DNA of 51,818 nucleotides from Deltaproteobacteria bacterium UBA6601. Its GTDB lineage: Bacteria > Myxococcota_A > UBA796 > UBA9615. The notes under the pieces were generated by a model, which saw only the letters and a list, made by a program, of their open reading frames with translations, had not been told where the DNA came from and did no database searches. Shown here one piece after another: positions 34,132-42,471 of the stretch. The position numbers and the translations under genes were made by a program. How positions within the stretch are numbered: position 1 is the stretch's first letter; every line of letters starts with the position of its first letter. The stretch is taken from the NCBI GenBank assembly GCA_002433485.1, contig DJIF01000131.1, positions 1-51,818 on the forward strand, written 5' to 3'.

Positions 34132-35102
34132 TGCTCGCTACCAAAGATCCCGCCGCTTCCCTTGAGGCTGCATTGCCTTCGCCCGAGCTGCGGTTGTTGC
34201 GCGCCTATGGGCTGGGCACCGTGTTTGCTCTGACGGTGCTCTGGCTTGCCGCTCAATTCCTTGCTTTTGAGCCACAGCTTGGCTTGCAGAGGGTCGGCGC
34301 TCAATTGACGCCCATGGCTGGCCCTAGCGTCGATCATCTGCTGGGTACTGATCAGCTGGGTCGCGATCTTTTGCTGCGTCTGGTTGCGTCAGTCGACTCT
34401 TTCTATCTGCCTGGGCTCTTTGCTGCGCTGGTCGTGTTGTTCCTCAGTGTTCCGGCGGGGACCTTGCTGGGCTACCGCGACGGTGGCTTGCTTGCACTGG
34501 TCGTGAGCTTTTTGCTCACGACCCTCAGCTCGTGGCCACGTCTGGTGCTGGTGGTGGTCGGGGTTGCGATGTTCACAGCCATGGTCTCTGATCCAGCAGC
34601 CTGGGAAGAACAGCGTCTGTTCATGCTGGGTGGGCTTGTAGGGCTCTCTTATGTGCCCGATCTGGCGCGAGCTCTGGCCGCACGGCTGCGCAGTCTTCGC
34701 CAGCAGAGCTTTGTCGAGGCCTGTCGCGCGCACGGCCTGTCCGAGCGCTCGATTTTGCTGAGACACATGCTGTTGACCAATTGCTGGCGCATCGTGTTGC
34801 GCCATTGCTGCCTGGTGTTCGGCGCCTTTCTCTTGGTGGAGACCAGTCTCTCTTACCTCGGTGACTATGGTGTGCCTCCACCGCGGCCGTCCTGGGGCAA
34901 CATGCTGGCTGGCGTAAAGAGCAGTGTTTTGACCAGTCGGGGGTTGATCTTCGGCGCAGATTCTTCCCTTTCCGATGGCCTGTTCTTGGCAGTGAACCAG
35001 GGCGGCCTGCTCGCAGTGCTGGCTCCTTCTCTGGCCATCATTCTGTCCATTGGTGGGCTGCTCGCATTGGCTGAGTATCTGGCCCGAAGGGACTGGCGGT
35101 GA
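34131..35102 (+). CDS. ABC transporter permease, DppC/OppC type
   Basis: About 323 aa. The N-terminal helix (GLGTVFALTVLWLAAQFLAF) is followed by the family segment DHLLGTDQLGRDLLLRLVASV. Further helices come next, then the coupling motif ACRAHGLSERSILLRHMLL and SLSYLGDYGVPPPRPSWGNML, which corresponds to the DppC signature ending in PPxPSWG. It partners the DppB-type protein. The start and stop both overlap neighbours, as expected for subunits made in fixed ratio. Confidence 0.87.
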   Translation: MLATKDPAASLEAALPSPELRLLRAYGLGTVFALTVLWLAAQFLAFEPQLGLQRVGAQLTPMAGPSVDHLLGTDQLGRDLLLRLVASVDSFYLPGLFAALVVLFLSVPAGTLLGYRDGGLLALVVSFLLTTLSSWPRLVLVVVGVAMFTAMVSDPAAWEEQRLFMLGGLVGLSYVPDLARALAARLRSLRQQSFVEACRAHGLSERSILLRHMLLTNCWRIVLRHCCLVFGAFLLVETSLSYLGDYGVPPPRPSWGNMLAGVKSSVLTSRGLIFGADSSLSDGLFLAVNQGGLLAVLAPSLAIILSIGGLLALAEYLARRDWR

Positions 35103-36877
35103 GTGATTTGCTGCTGTCGGCTTCAGAGCTCACGCTGCGCGCCCCCATACCTGCAAGCGCAGGCCGCCTGGTCCCATTGCTTCGCGATGTAGCCCTCGAG
35201 CTCAAGCGGGGTGAGCTGTGCGGCCTGCTGGGTCGCAGCGGTAGTGGTAAGACCCTGTTAGCTCGGACTCTGCTGGGGATTGGCAAGGTCCAGGGGGCTC
35301 GGCTGGAAGGCAGTATTCACTACCATTCGAGCGCGAACTCAGCGCCCCTGTCGCTGCTGTCTGCTGCGGCGCCGTCGCCACCTGCTGGATGGGCCGGCTA
35401 CATCTTTCAGGATCCAGTTGCGGCACTGGATCCTATGCGCACGGTGGCCGATCAGATCGCTGAGTCCATAGCCTTGCGTAGCCCCGGTTTGAGCCGCCGC
35501 GAACTGCTGGATCGCGCTGAGCACTGGTTGCAGCGGGTCCGGCTCGCCGACCCCCAGCGCTGCGGTCGCCTCTATCCTTTCGAGCTCTCTGGCGGCATGG
35601 CGCAGCGGGTTTGCGCAGCGGTTGCGTTGGCCGCTGAGCCGGAGCTTCTGGTCGCCGATGAGCCGACTTCTGGGCTGGACTGGTCGCTCCGTCGCGGCCT
35701 GGTGGAACTGCTTGGGGAACAATGCCAGCAGCTTGGCAGTACCTTGCTTCTTATTTCTCACGATGAGCAGGTGGTCGAGCACTTGACGGAGCGGGTTCTG
35801 ACCATTGAGGGGGGCGTTCTCGTCAGTGATCAGGACGGCTGTTTGCCGAGGTATTCGCGCCCGCTTGAGAAACGCCCTGAAGGTGACGTTCCCGAGCACC
35901 GGTTGCGGCTCCTGCGGGCGCGCGGCTTGAGGCGAAGCTTCGTCGCTTCCAAGGTCAATGAAGCGCCGGTCGAAGCGGTCGCTGGCGTGGATCTGGATCT
36001 GTATGAAGGAGAGTTGGTTGGGCTGGTCGGTGAGTCCGGGTCGGGCAAGACCACTCTGGGTAAAGTGCTGCTGAACATCCTGGTGCCAGATGAAGGTGAG
36101 CTGTGCTTTGACGGTTACGAACTGCCGGGTTTGGCTGAGCTGCAGTTGCGTAGGCTGAGGGGCTCCATGCAGTACAGCTATCAGCAACCTGGTGCAGCCT
36201 TGAACCCGGCGATGAGCATTGCTCAGCATCTACAGGAGACTGCGCAACTCCACTGCGGAGTCACTGCGGCCGAAGCACCAACTGCAGCGCTGCGGGCGTT
36301 GGCAGACTTCGAGATGGAGAGCAAAGGGGATTCATTCTCCGGGGAGTTGTCCGGTGGTGAGCAGCGCCGCGCGTCACTGGCCCGGGTCTTGATGCCCCAG
36401 CCAAGGTTGTTGGTTCTAGATGAGCCATCTGCTGGACTGGATGCCGAGGTCAAGTTGCGTCTTCTCAACCGGCTCCGGCAAGGGCAGGGTTCTGAGTCCT
36501 GTGTAGTGGTGATCAGTCATGAGCTGGAGTTGGTCTCTCGGTTCGCCAATCGAGTCCTGGTCATGTATGCCGGCCGAGTTGTGGAGGAACTGCCACCGAG
36601 TTCGCTTGACCCAGCGGCCGCTGCCGGAGAGCTTCACCCTTATACGGATCAGCTTCTTGCGGCGTCATTTCGTTCGATACGGACCATCGAGCCTGAACGT
36701 CGACCGAAGGATCCGGGTGGTTGCTCTTTTCGTCATCGCTGTCATCGGGTCGCCCCGGAGGTGCCGTTATGGCAGCGCTGCACCAATGAGGAGCCGGTTC
36801 TGGTCCAAGGTATTGGGGCAGGCCATCGGGTTGCGTGTCACTTGTTTGAGAATGCTGTCAATCTGGAGTCGCAATGA
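35099..36877 (+). CDS. Fused double ATP-binding protein of an oligopeptide-type ABC transporter (DppD-DppF fusion)
   Basis: 592 aa with two nucleotide-binding domains. Domain 1 (about 1-260): Walker A GRSGSGKT, Q-loop YIFQDPVAALDP, signature LSGGMAQR and Walker B LLVADEPTSGLD. Domain 2 (about 265-590): Walker A GESGSGKT, YSYQQPGAALNP, signature LSGGEQRR and LLVLDEPSAGLD, then the oligopeptide-transporter C-terminal segment with GCSFRHRCHR and GHRVACHL. Both sites keep the residues needed for ATP hydrolysis. Similar fusions exist (for example YejF, GsiA). GTG start in GTGA overlap with the permease gene. Confidence 0.92.
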   Translation: MSDLLLSASELTLRAPIPASAGRLVPLLRDVALELKRGELCGLLGRSGSGKTLLARTLLGIGKVQGARLEGSIHYHSSANSAPLSLLSAAAPSPPAGWAGYIFQDPVAALDPMRTVADQIAESIALRSPGLSRRELLDRAEHWLQRVRLADPQRCGRLYPFELSGGMAQRVCAAVALAAEPELLVADEPTSGLDWSLRRGLVELLGEQCQQLGSTLLLISHDEQVVEHLTERVLTIEGGVLVSDQDGCLPRYSRPLEKRPEGDVPEHRLRLLRARGLRRSFVASKVNEAPVEAVAGVDLDLYEGELVGLVGESGSGKTTLGKVLLNILVPDEGELCFDGYELPGLAELQLRRLRGSMQYSYQQPGAALNPAMSIAQHLQETAQLHCGVTAAEAPTAALRALADFEMESKGDSFSGELSGGEQRRASLARVLMPQPRLLVLDEPSAGLDAEVKLRLLNRLRQGQGSESCVVVISHELELVSRFANRVLVMYAGRVVEELPPSSLDPAAAAGELHPYTDQLLAASFRSIRTIEPERRPKDPGGCSFRHRCHRVAPEVPLWQRCTNEEPVLVQGIGAGHRVACHLFENAVNLESQ

Positions 36878-38007
36878 GGTCCTTTCATCTAGTCCCGGCT
36901 ATCGGCCGCTGTTTGTGCTTGCTGCTGGTGTTGCTGGGCTCGCTCGGCATCTCGGTGGCCAGTGCAGCGCCGCGGGCCAAGCAGCTTTCGCCCCATCATG
37001 CGGGCAATGCGATGGACCCGCAGTGGTCAGCCGATGCCCAGTCGGTTGCCTATGAAGTGGTGTACTCGCAGGAGAAGTACACCGATCTCTTTCTGCTTGG
37101 CGCTTCCGGCAAAGAGCAACGGCTTCGACCATCGGCTGCCGCGGGCTCGTTGAGCAGTCGCTTCTCTAACCGACGGCAGGTCACCCATGAGTTCGCCTGG
37201 GCACCAGGCTCACAGCTCTACGCTTTTTCTTCCAGCGGCACGGATGACGACTTTGATCTCTATCTAAGGGGTGTCTCGTTAGCCATCGGTGGCGAGTTCA
37301 AGGAGGGTGGGGTGGCGTTCTCGGCCGACGGGCGATTCATGAGCTTCTGCTCCGGCGGTACTGGGGATGGCGACCTGTATCTATTGAATATTTATGAACT
37401 GGAGAAGCCACCGGTGCAGCTGACTACCGCGCCTGGGCTCGACTTCTATGGCATCTGGTCACCCCAAGGAGATCGCATTGCTTACGTGGAGCACTCCGGT
37501 GGTGGCGCGAACATCCGCGTTATTGAGGAAGCGAGCAGTCCTAAGCGGAGTTTTCGCTCCCTTACCGGCTGGGACTCAATTCAGCTTAAGCCTTCCTGGT
37601 CTCCTGACGGAGCTTGGATTGCTTTCTATTCCAACTACCAGAATGAGGATCGTAGTCGCTTTGACGTATGGATTGTTGCGGCCGCCGGTGGGCAGCCGGT
37701 GCAAATTGCTGCAGATGTATTGCCTTCAGAGCGCCGGGGGCCAGCTTGGACCCCCAATGGCGAGGAGTTGGTCCTGGTCCGTAATGCACCGAGCCAGGGA
37801 GACCCGCTGATCCGGGTCGATGTTCAGACTCGAGAGGAATTGGTAATTCCCACCGCTACCGTCAACAACTCCGAACCCAGCCTGGCTGAGGACCCAGGTT
37901 CGGGACTTTGGAAGCTTGCCTTTGTTTCTCAGGGCCGTGTTGGTGCCTCTGACAATGCTTGGCGTGCCGTTTGGAGTTATGAATTGCCAAGGGAGCGCAG
38001 CCGGTGA
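36874..38007 (+). CDS. TolB-like beta-propeller protein, exported
   Basis: 377 aa. The signal peptide (LCLLLVLLGSLGISVASAAP) is followed by WD40/PD40-like beta-propeller blades: DPQWSADAQSVAYEVVYS, FAWAPGSQLYAFSSSGTDDDFDLYL, VAFSADGRFMSFCSGGTGDGDLYLL, YGIWSPQGDRIAYVEHSGG, PSWSPDGAWIAFYSN and PAWTPNGEELVLV. These are typical of TolB C-terminal domains. There is no TolB N-terminal domain. It overlaps the ATPase gene by 4 bp; the role may be a periplasmic protein-binding platform. Confidence 0.82.
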   Translation: MRSFHLVPAIGRCLCLLLVLLGSLGISVASAAPRAKQLSPHHAGNAMDPQWSADAQSVAYEVVYSQEKYTDLFLLGASGKEQRLRPSAAAGSLSSRFSNRRQVTHEFAWAPGSQLYAFSSSGTDDDFDLYLRGVSLAIGGEFKEGGVAFSADGRFMSFCSGGTGDGDLYLLNIYELEKPPVQLTTAPGLDFYGIWSPQGDRIAYVEHSGGGANIRVIEEASSPKRSFRSLTGWDSIQLKPSWSPDGAWIAFYSNYQNEDRSRFDVWIVAAAGGQPVQIAADVLPSERRGPAWTPNGEELVLVRNAPSQGDPLIRVDVQTREELVIPTATVNNSEPSLAEDPGSGLWKLAFVSQGRVGASDNAWRAVWSYELPRERSR

Positions 38008-38354
38008 TTGAGAACCAGAGTCGTGGCACTCAGCTCGCCACAGAGGTTACCTGGGCCCTGAGCGCGGCCGATCGCATGCGGGGCTTGTTGGATCGGCAAG
38101 CCCTCGCCACTGGCGAGGCGCTTATTCTATCTCCCTGCAATTCTGTCCATACCTTCTTCATGCGCTTTCCAATCGATGTGGTCTTTGTCAGCGCTGATGG
38201 AACGGTGGTGCGGGCCATTGAAGAGTTGCCGCCATGGCGGATGACCTGGGTCTATTTCAAGGCGCGCCACACCATTGAGCTACCCGTTGGTAGCATTGCT
38301 GCCAGCTTGACCCGTGAAGGGGACCAGCTTGCGTTACCCCTTCACGCTCGCTGA
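38004..38354 (+). CDS. DUF192 family protein
   Basis: 116 aa, matching the whole DUF192 domain: TWALSAADRMRGLLDR, LILSPCNSVHTFFMRFPIDVVFV, VVRAIEELPPWRMTW and ARHTIELPVGSIA. The family is a small beta-barrel of unknown biochemical role, often exported; this copy shows no signal peptide. GTG start overlaps the propeller gene's stop. From memory, DUF192 genes often sit next to Tad/prepilin-peptidase genes in deltaproteobacteria, as here. Confidence 0.82.
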   Translation: MIENQSRGTQLATEVTWALSAADRMRGLLDRQALATGEALILSPCNSVHTFFMRFPIDVVFVSADGTVVRAIEELPPWRMTWVYFKARHTIELPVGSIAASLTREGDQLALPLHAR

Positions 38355-38453
38355 AAGGTACTGCACTGAAGCGAGAAATAATAATTATATTATACGCTTA
38401 CGGATTTTACCTTCGTTATGTCAAGAAAATGCAAAGTAAATAACAAGAACGCG

Positions 38454-38483
38454 TTGACAAGCCCTTTCTGATCGGGCTAGGCT
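38454..38483 (+). promoter_or_regulatory. Promoter of the Tad pilus locus
   Basis: A perfect TTGACA (38454-38459), an 18-bp spacer and TAGGCT (38478-38483) follow an AT-rich tract (about 38380-38450) that could act as an UP element. An inverted repeat AGCCC-N9-GGGCT (38460-38464 and 38474-38478) fills the spacer, as expected for a regulator acting between the two hexamers. The -10 ends only 10 nt before the pilin GTG, so the mRNA may be leaderless or nearly so. Confidence 0.6.
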
Positions 38484-38493
38484 CCTTGTTGTA

Positions 38494-38679
38494 GTGATCG
38501 TTCAAGGGCCAGCTTTTTCACGTCTTCCTCAGGACCAGCGCGGTCAGGGCATGACCGAATACATCGTGCTGGTGGTGGCTCTGTTTATCGGCCTTATTCC
38601 AGTTCTTGGGGCACTTCAGGTTGCCTTCGAGCGCTACTACGGCTTTTTCTCCACCTGGATCACGCTACCCGTACCATGA
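38494..38679 (+). CDS. flp: Flp/TadE-class pilin precursor
   Basis: 61 aa. A 17-residue leader ends in Gly and the mature part would begin QGMTEYIVLVVALFIGLIP. This puts Glu at +5 and Tyr at +6, the class IVb (Flp) prepilin signature. The mature pilin is about 44 residues with one hydrophobic helix and a YYGFFSTW tail. The GTG start has no Shine-Dalgarno site; starting at the internal ATG would remove the leader. It is the first gene of the Tad locus and directly precedes the prepilin peptidase gene. Confidence 0.82.
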   Translation: MIVQGPAFSRLPQDQRGQGMTEYIVLVVALFIGLIPVLGALQVAFERYYGFFSTWITLPVP

Positions 38680-38725
38680 GGCCTGACTCTATTTGCTGTG
38701 GAGGATGGTGGCTCTGGAGGGCGAC

Positions 38726-39298
38726 GTGATTGACCCTTCCAGCAGCGGCGCAGTCGGTTGGCTCGCGGTGTCGGCCAGCGCTGCGGTCATGGTCACCGCG
38801 GCGGTGTCCGACCTGCGGTTTCAGCGCATACCGAACAAGCTGACCTATCCAGCAGCAGTCCTGGGACTCTTGTTGCATCTGGTCGCAGATGGCTGGCCCG
38901 GTCTTAAAGACAGCCTGTTGGGGCTGGCCCTGGGCTTTGGCGTGTTGTTTCTTTGTTACATGTTTGGCGGCATTGGCGGCGGGGATGTGAAACTGGCAGG
39001 GGCACTCGGGGCTCTGGTGGGCTTTGAAGTCTGCCCTCTTGCACTGCTCTATATGGGCCTGCTGGGCGGGGCGATGGCATTGAGCATTATGATTTGGAAG
39101 GGCAAGTTGCTTGCCTCGCTCCGCCGAACGGGGCGGTTCTTTCTGTCGGCTTTTGTGCCCTTCCTTGAGGTCGAAATGCCGCGGGTGGAGAATTCCGACG
39201 TGTTCCCCTTGGGCGTTGCTATCTCGGCGGGCTTTGCCTGGGCGATGGTGGAGCAGGGTCTTCTTAATGCGGAGCCGCTGCTGAGGATTAGTTTCTAA
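38726..39298 (+). CDS. cpaA: Prepilin peptidase (TadV/CpaA type, A24 family)
   Basis: About 190 aa. This is an integral-membrane aspartate protease that cuts Flp and TadE-like prepilins. Seen: SDLRFQRIPNKLTYP with the first catalytic Asp, then GGIGGGDVKLAGALGALVG with the GxGD motif holding the second. Hydrophobic helices surround both. There is no N-methylation domain, as usual for TadV/CpaA. I chose the GTG at 38726, four bases after GGAGGG; the ATG at 38705 has its GGAGG directly abutting and a TTG at 38693 is possible. The stop overlaps the next gene's ATG. Confidence 0.88.
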   Translation: MIDPSSSGAVGWLAVSASAAVMVTAAVSDLRFQRIPNKLTYPAAVLGLLLHLVADGWPGLKDSLLGLALGFGVLFLCYMFGGIGGGDVKLAGALGALVGFEVCPLALLYMGLLGGAMALSIMIWKGKLLASLRRTGRFFLSAFVPFLEVEMPRVENSDVFPLGVAISAGFAWAMVEQGLLNAEPLLRISF

Positions 39299-40338
39299 TG
39301 CTAAGCTTTCGCTTTTATGAAAATAGATTAACAAAAGCAGCTATTTATGTTGCTTTGTCTTCGGTCATTTGCTGGGCTTCCTCAGCCCTTACCTGGAGCC
39401 AGGCGCAGGGTTCGGAGATGGGCTTGGCCGTGCAGCAGGCGCTGGCCGCTGCGGCGCCTCTGCCGGCCCCGTTTTATACCTGGGAGGGTCTTTCCTACGG
39501 CTTGCTGTCTGCGGCCGCGCTGTTTGTGATGGCGAAGCTGTGCTGGCTGGTTGGCAGGGGGTTGTCGGGTGTCGCTCGAGCTCTATTGGCCGGTCGTCGG
39601 GTGCCCTTGGGAGAAGCCGGTCAGGCCATGACGGAAGTAGCGGTCTCTTTTCCGATTTTGTTGATCACGACCTTGATTCTGATGCAACTGGCTTTGATGT
39701 TTCAGGCTCGTAATGTGGTTACCTACGCGGCCTTCTCAGCGGCTCGTGCAGCCATCGTATGGATCCCTGCGCGGGTGCCTCTGGATGAGAACCTGCCGCT
39801 GACCGAGGACAGCCATTCCATAAACCTCGATGGCGGCGAGAAGATCGATAAGATTCGGCAGGCGGCCGCGATGGCCTGTGTGCCGATCAGCCCGCGCGCT
39901 GGGACCGTACTGGGCGGGGTACCCTTTATCGGCGACTTGATTGCCAGCTCTTCGGTGGCTTTTACTTCTTTGACGTCGCTGTTTTCGTTGCCGGTCGAAT
40001 ATGCGGACAACGCCCTGCAGCGCTATGCCTATGCGAGTCTGGCGACCGAAGTGCGCCTGTACAAGGCGACCGAAGATGGCTTCTTCTTACAGGAGGGTGT
40101 CAGTACCTGGGACTACCCGCGCAACGTGGCTGATGTAGCGGTTCGGGTGCGGCATCGTTTCTACCTGTCCATTCCAGTCGTTAATCGGATCATTGGTGAC
40201 AGCTGGACAGTGGTTGACTTCGGTCCTGGCTTGGGCGGCAGCCTGCCGGGTCGCTTCAGCTTCATTCGTTCGGTGGCGGTGCTGCCCCTTGAGGGCAAGA
40301 CCGGCGACCCGCCCATCACCGGCTACTGGGACAGCTAG
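39298..40338 (+). CDS. TadE-like pseudopilin with an extra N-terminal membrane domain
   Basis: 346 aa. Residues about 1-95 hold two hydrophobic helices (AAIYVALSSVICWASSALTW and GLLSAAALFVMAKLCWLVG). At about 107 comes GEAGQAMTEVAVSFPILLITTLILMQL: a TadE/TadG prepilin signature with Glu at +5 after the glycine. The C-terminal ~200 residues are soluble and beta-rich (VADVAVRVRHRFYLSIPVV). The site is thus internal, not N-terminal as in other TadE proteins. It could be one fused protein, or a second start (GTG at 39601) could make a short-leader TadE. The first 60 bp are unusually AT-rich. Confidence 0.7.
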   Translation: MLSFRFYENRLTKAAIYVALSSVICWASSALTWSQAQGSEMGLAVQQALAAAAPLPAPFYTWEGLSYGLLSAAALFVMAKLCWLVGRGLSGVARALLAGRRVPLGEAGQAMTEVAVSFPILLITTLILMQLALMFQARNVVTYAAFSAARAAIVWIPARVPLDENLPLTEDSHSINLDGGEKIDKIRQAAAMACVPISPRAGTVLGGVPFIGDLIASSSVAFTSLTSLFSLPVEYADNALQRYAYASLATEVRLYKATEDGFFLQEGVSTWDYPRNVADVAVRVRHRFYLSIPVVNRIIGDSWTVVDFGPGLGGSLPGRFSFIRSVAVLPLEGKTGDPPITGYWDS

Positions 40339-40357
40339 CCTCGTGGAAGGAATCTCC

Positions 40358-41845
40358 ATGAACGACCACCACCGTACTGATGCTGGACAAGGGCAGGGGA
40401 GCTCCGGTTCTGGCTACCTCGATGTGCTGCGCGCCCGCCTGTCGCTCGCTGAACTGCATCGCGATCAGGGCGGTCAGTCCATTGTCTATATGGTGATGGT
40501 GATCTTCCTGTTGGCCTGCTTTACCTTCATGGTCATCAACAGCGGAAATCTCCTGCACGATAAGCTTCAGCTGCAGTCTGCGGTGGATTCTTCGGCACTG
40601 TCGGGCACCACCTGGGTGGCGCGGGCCATGAACCTCAACAGCATGATGAACATCTTCATGACCATGCTCCTGGCGGAGGAGATGTATATGAAGTCGGTGC
40701 TGTGGACGGCTACCACGGCGGTCATCATGGGGCCTACTATCGAGTCCTTCTGGCTGGGCGTCTGCTACACGACCGGGGTCTGCACTCCATCCACGGAGGT
40801 TCCAATCGACACCTATGAGCTCTACCCGGTGCTGTTTGACGCCCAGGATAACGAGGACTTTATCTGGGACCTGATGGAGACACTTTCCAATGTGGAAGAG
40901 GGTGTGCACGTTGGTATGACCGCTGCTTCAGGCGCAGAGGCCTTGATGATGGGGGTGGCCAACGGGGCTGATGTGGCGGTGCTTTATCCGCCTTCCATCC
41001 CTGAAGAGCAGGGGGAGCTCCAGGACCTCTGTGAGGCGACTCTGGACGGTTCCGTGGGGGGCTACCTTGAGTCTGAGTACTCCATGGGAGGTGGTCTTGC
41101 CGATGCCATGGCTGCTGTTGGTGGCTTTGAGTACAACGACCGGATCCGCAACCTGGCTTCGGGATTACTCAGTAATTTCTTTGGCAAGGAGGGGCCCCTG
41201 TGGGGTGAGATGCAGGTTCCTTACCACGCCTTCTGGGCATCTACGGCCCCTTATCACTTCACCAACGTCATGTTCGTGATGGCCCTGCGGGCCCGCTATG
41301 CGGTCATGTGTGGCGGCGGTGATTTTGGCCCACCGGCAGTGAATTTCACCATTCCTGCCGAGTGGTGGTGCTTTTTCTGCCCTGACAATCACATAGAGAT
41401 TCCCAATCCCTATCACTTCCTCGGCGCTGCCTACTCGGCGTTGGATTCAAGCAACCCCAACGTGACTCCTTACATGTTGCCTGACGACTGGAAGCAGCGC
41501 TCTCGCTACTACGCATTTGCCTATAAGAGCAGTGCCGATGTGCGGGCTAGCTTCCTTCCTGATGTGTTTAACAATGATCTTGGCGACAACTTTGGGATGC
41601 TGACCATTGCTCAGGCAAATATCTACAATCCACATTCTGAGGGCGGCTTATTCAGCCCGCACTGGCGCACTCACCTGGCACCTGTTGAATTGGGTCCCAA
41701 TGCCCTCACTGATGTCGCCGGGGGCGTGCTGGGCGGGATCGGCGGAAGCGCTGGCTTGCCTATTGATCCGGGGGCTGCGGCAGGTCTCGTGTCGATGGTC
41801 GGAGCCTTTGCAGACAGCCCTTTCGAGGATCTGCTGGCCCACTGA
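40358..41845 (+). CDS. TadG-like Flp pilus-assembly protein
   Basis: About 495 aa. After a hydrophilic N-terminus of about 50 residues comes GGQSIVYMVMVIFLLACFTFMVINSG, a TadE/TadG-type helix in which the +5 Glu is replaced by Tyr. It is followed by KLQLQSAVDSSALSGTTWVARAMNLNSM, typical of TadG-type proteins. The large C-terminal part is presumably periplasmic, with Cys residues (CYTTGVC, WWCFFC). It probably acts as a minor pseudopilin or assembly factor. ATG 40358 has GGAAGG upstream; upstream in-frame sequence overlaps the previous gene and is not protein-like. Confidence 0.75.
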   Translation: MNDHHRTDAGQGQGSSGSGYLDVLRARLSLAELHRDQGGQSIVYMVMVIFLLACFTFMVINSGNLLHDKLQLQSAVDSSALSGTTWVARAMNLNSMMNIFMTMLLAEEMYMKSVLWTATTAVIMGPTIESFWLGVCYTTGVCTPSTEVPIDTYELYPVLFDAQDNEDFIWDLMETLSNVEEGVHVGMTAASGAEALMMGVANGADVAVLYPPSIPEEQGELQDLCEATLDGSVGGYLESEYSMGGGLADAMAAVGGFEYNDRIRNLASGLLSNFFGKEGPLWGEMQVPYHAFWASTAPYHFTNVMFVMALRARYAVMCGGGDFGPPAVNFTIPAEWWCFFCPDNHIEIPNPYHFLGAAYSALDSSNPNVTPYMLPDDWKQRSRYYAFAYKSSADVRASFLPDVFNNDLGDNFGMLTIAQANIYNPHSEGGLFSPHWRTHLAPVELGPNALTDVAGGVLGGIGGSAGLPIDPGAAAGLVSMVGAFADSPFEDLLAH

Positions 41846-41856
41846 GGAGCAAGATA

Positions 41857-42444
41857 ATGAGAGTAGACAATTCAGCATCTGCCGGTTCTCAGGCCAGTCA
41901 GCACGGACAGGCGATGACCGAGTTCGTGATCTGGGTGTTTGTGTTGCTGTTGATGATTTCCGGGATCCTGTGGTTCGGTAAGGCTTATGACCTGAAGCTG
42001 CAGTGTCATCTGGCCTCTCGATACATGAGCTGGTCCTATGCGCAGCGTCCTGAGACGGACCTGACGGAGGCGACCATTCAAGCGCGGGTTGAGGCCTATT
42101 ACCCGATGGTTGAGAACGCTCCGGAGTACTTCTCCATTGATCGGTCCATGGGTGATGCAATGGACACCAGCAGCATCATTGGTAGCAGTTCCGGGGGCGC
42201 CGGGGTGATGTCAGCGATGGGCGACATGTTGGGCAGTGTATCTACCAATGTTGTGGGCTGGCAGGTTCGTGCCCGCTACAACCCAGGTGGGATCCTAGAC
42301 AGCACTCTGCCGGCCGGGAGTTTTGTGCGCTCGGAGCACTACATGGCAGGGGGCACCTGGCACAAGAAGCAGGCGCGCGGTGATGACGCAATCATGATGG
42401 TCAAAAGTGGCCTGACAGCTTGGAGCTATGCGGTCCTGTTCTAG
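41857..42444 (+). CDS. TadE-like pseudopilin
   Basis: 195 aa. The leader ends SQHG and the mature protein would start QAMTEFVIWVFVLLLMISG, with Glu at +5 and Phe at +6, a textbook TadE prepilin site. The C-terminal ~150 residues are soluble. It lies 11 bp after the TadG-like gene. Expected substrate of the prepilin peptidase encoded upstream and a minor component of the Tad fibre. Confidence 0.8.
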   Translation: MRVDNSASAGSQASQHGQAMTEFVIWVFVLLLMISGILWFGKAYDLKLQCHLASRYMSWSYAQRPETDLTEATIQARVEAYYPMVENAPEYFSIDRSMGDAMDTSSIIGSSSGGAGVMSAMGDMLGSVSTNVVGWQVRARYNPGGILDSTLPAGSFVRSEHYMAGGTWHKKQARGDDAIMMVKSGLTAWSYAVLF

Positions 42445-42471
42445 GACCGGTCAGCGAAGAGAGGAGCGGCG

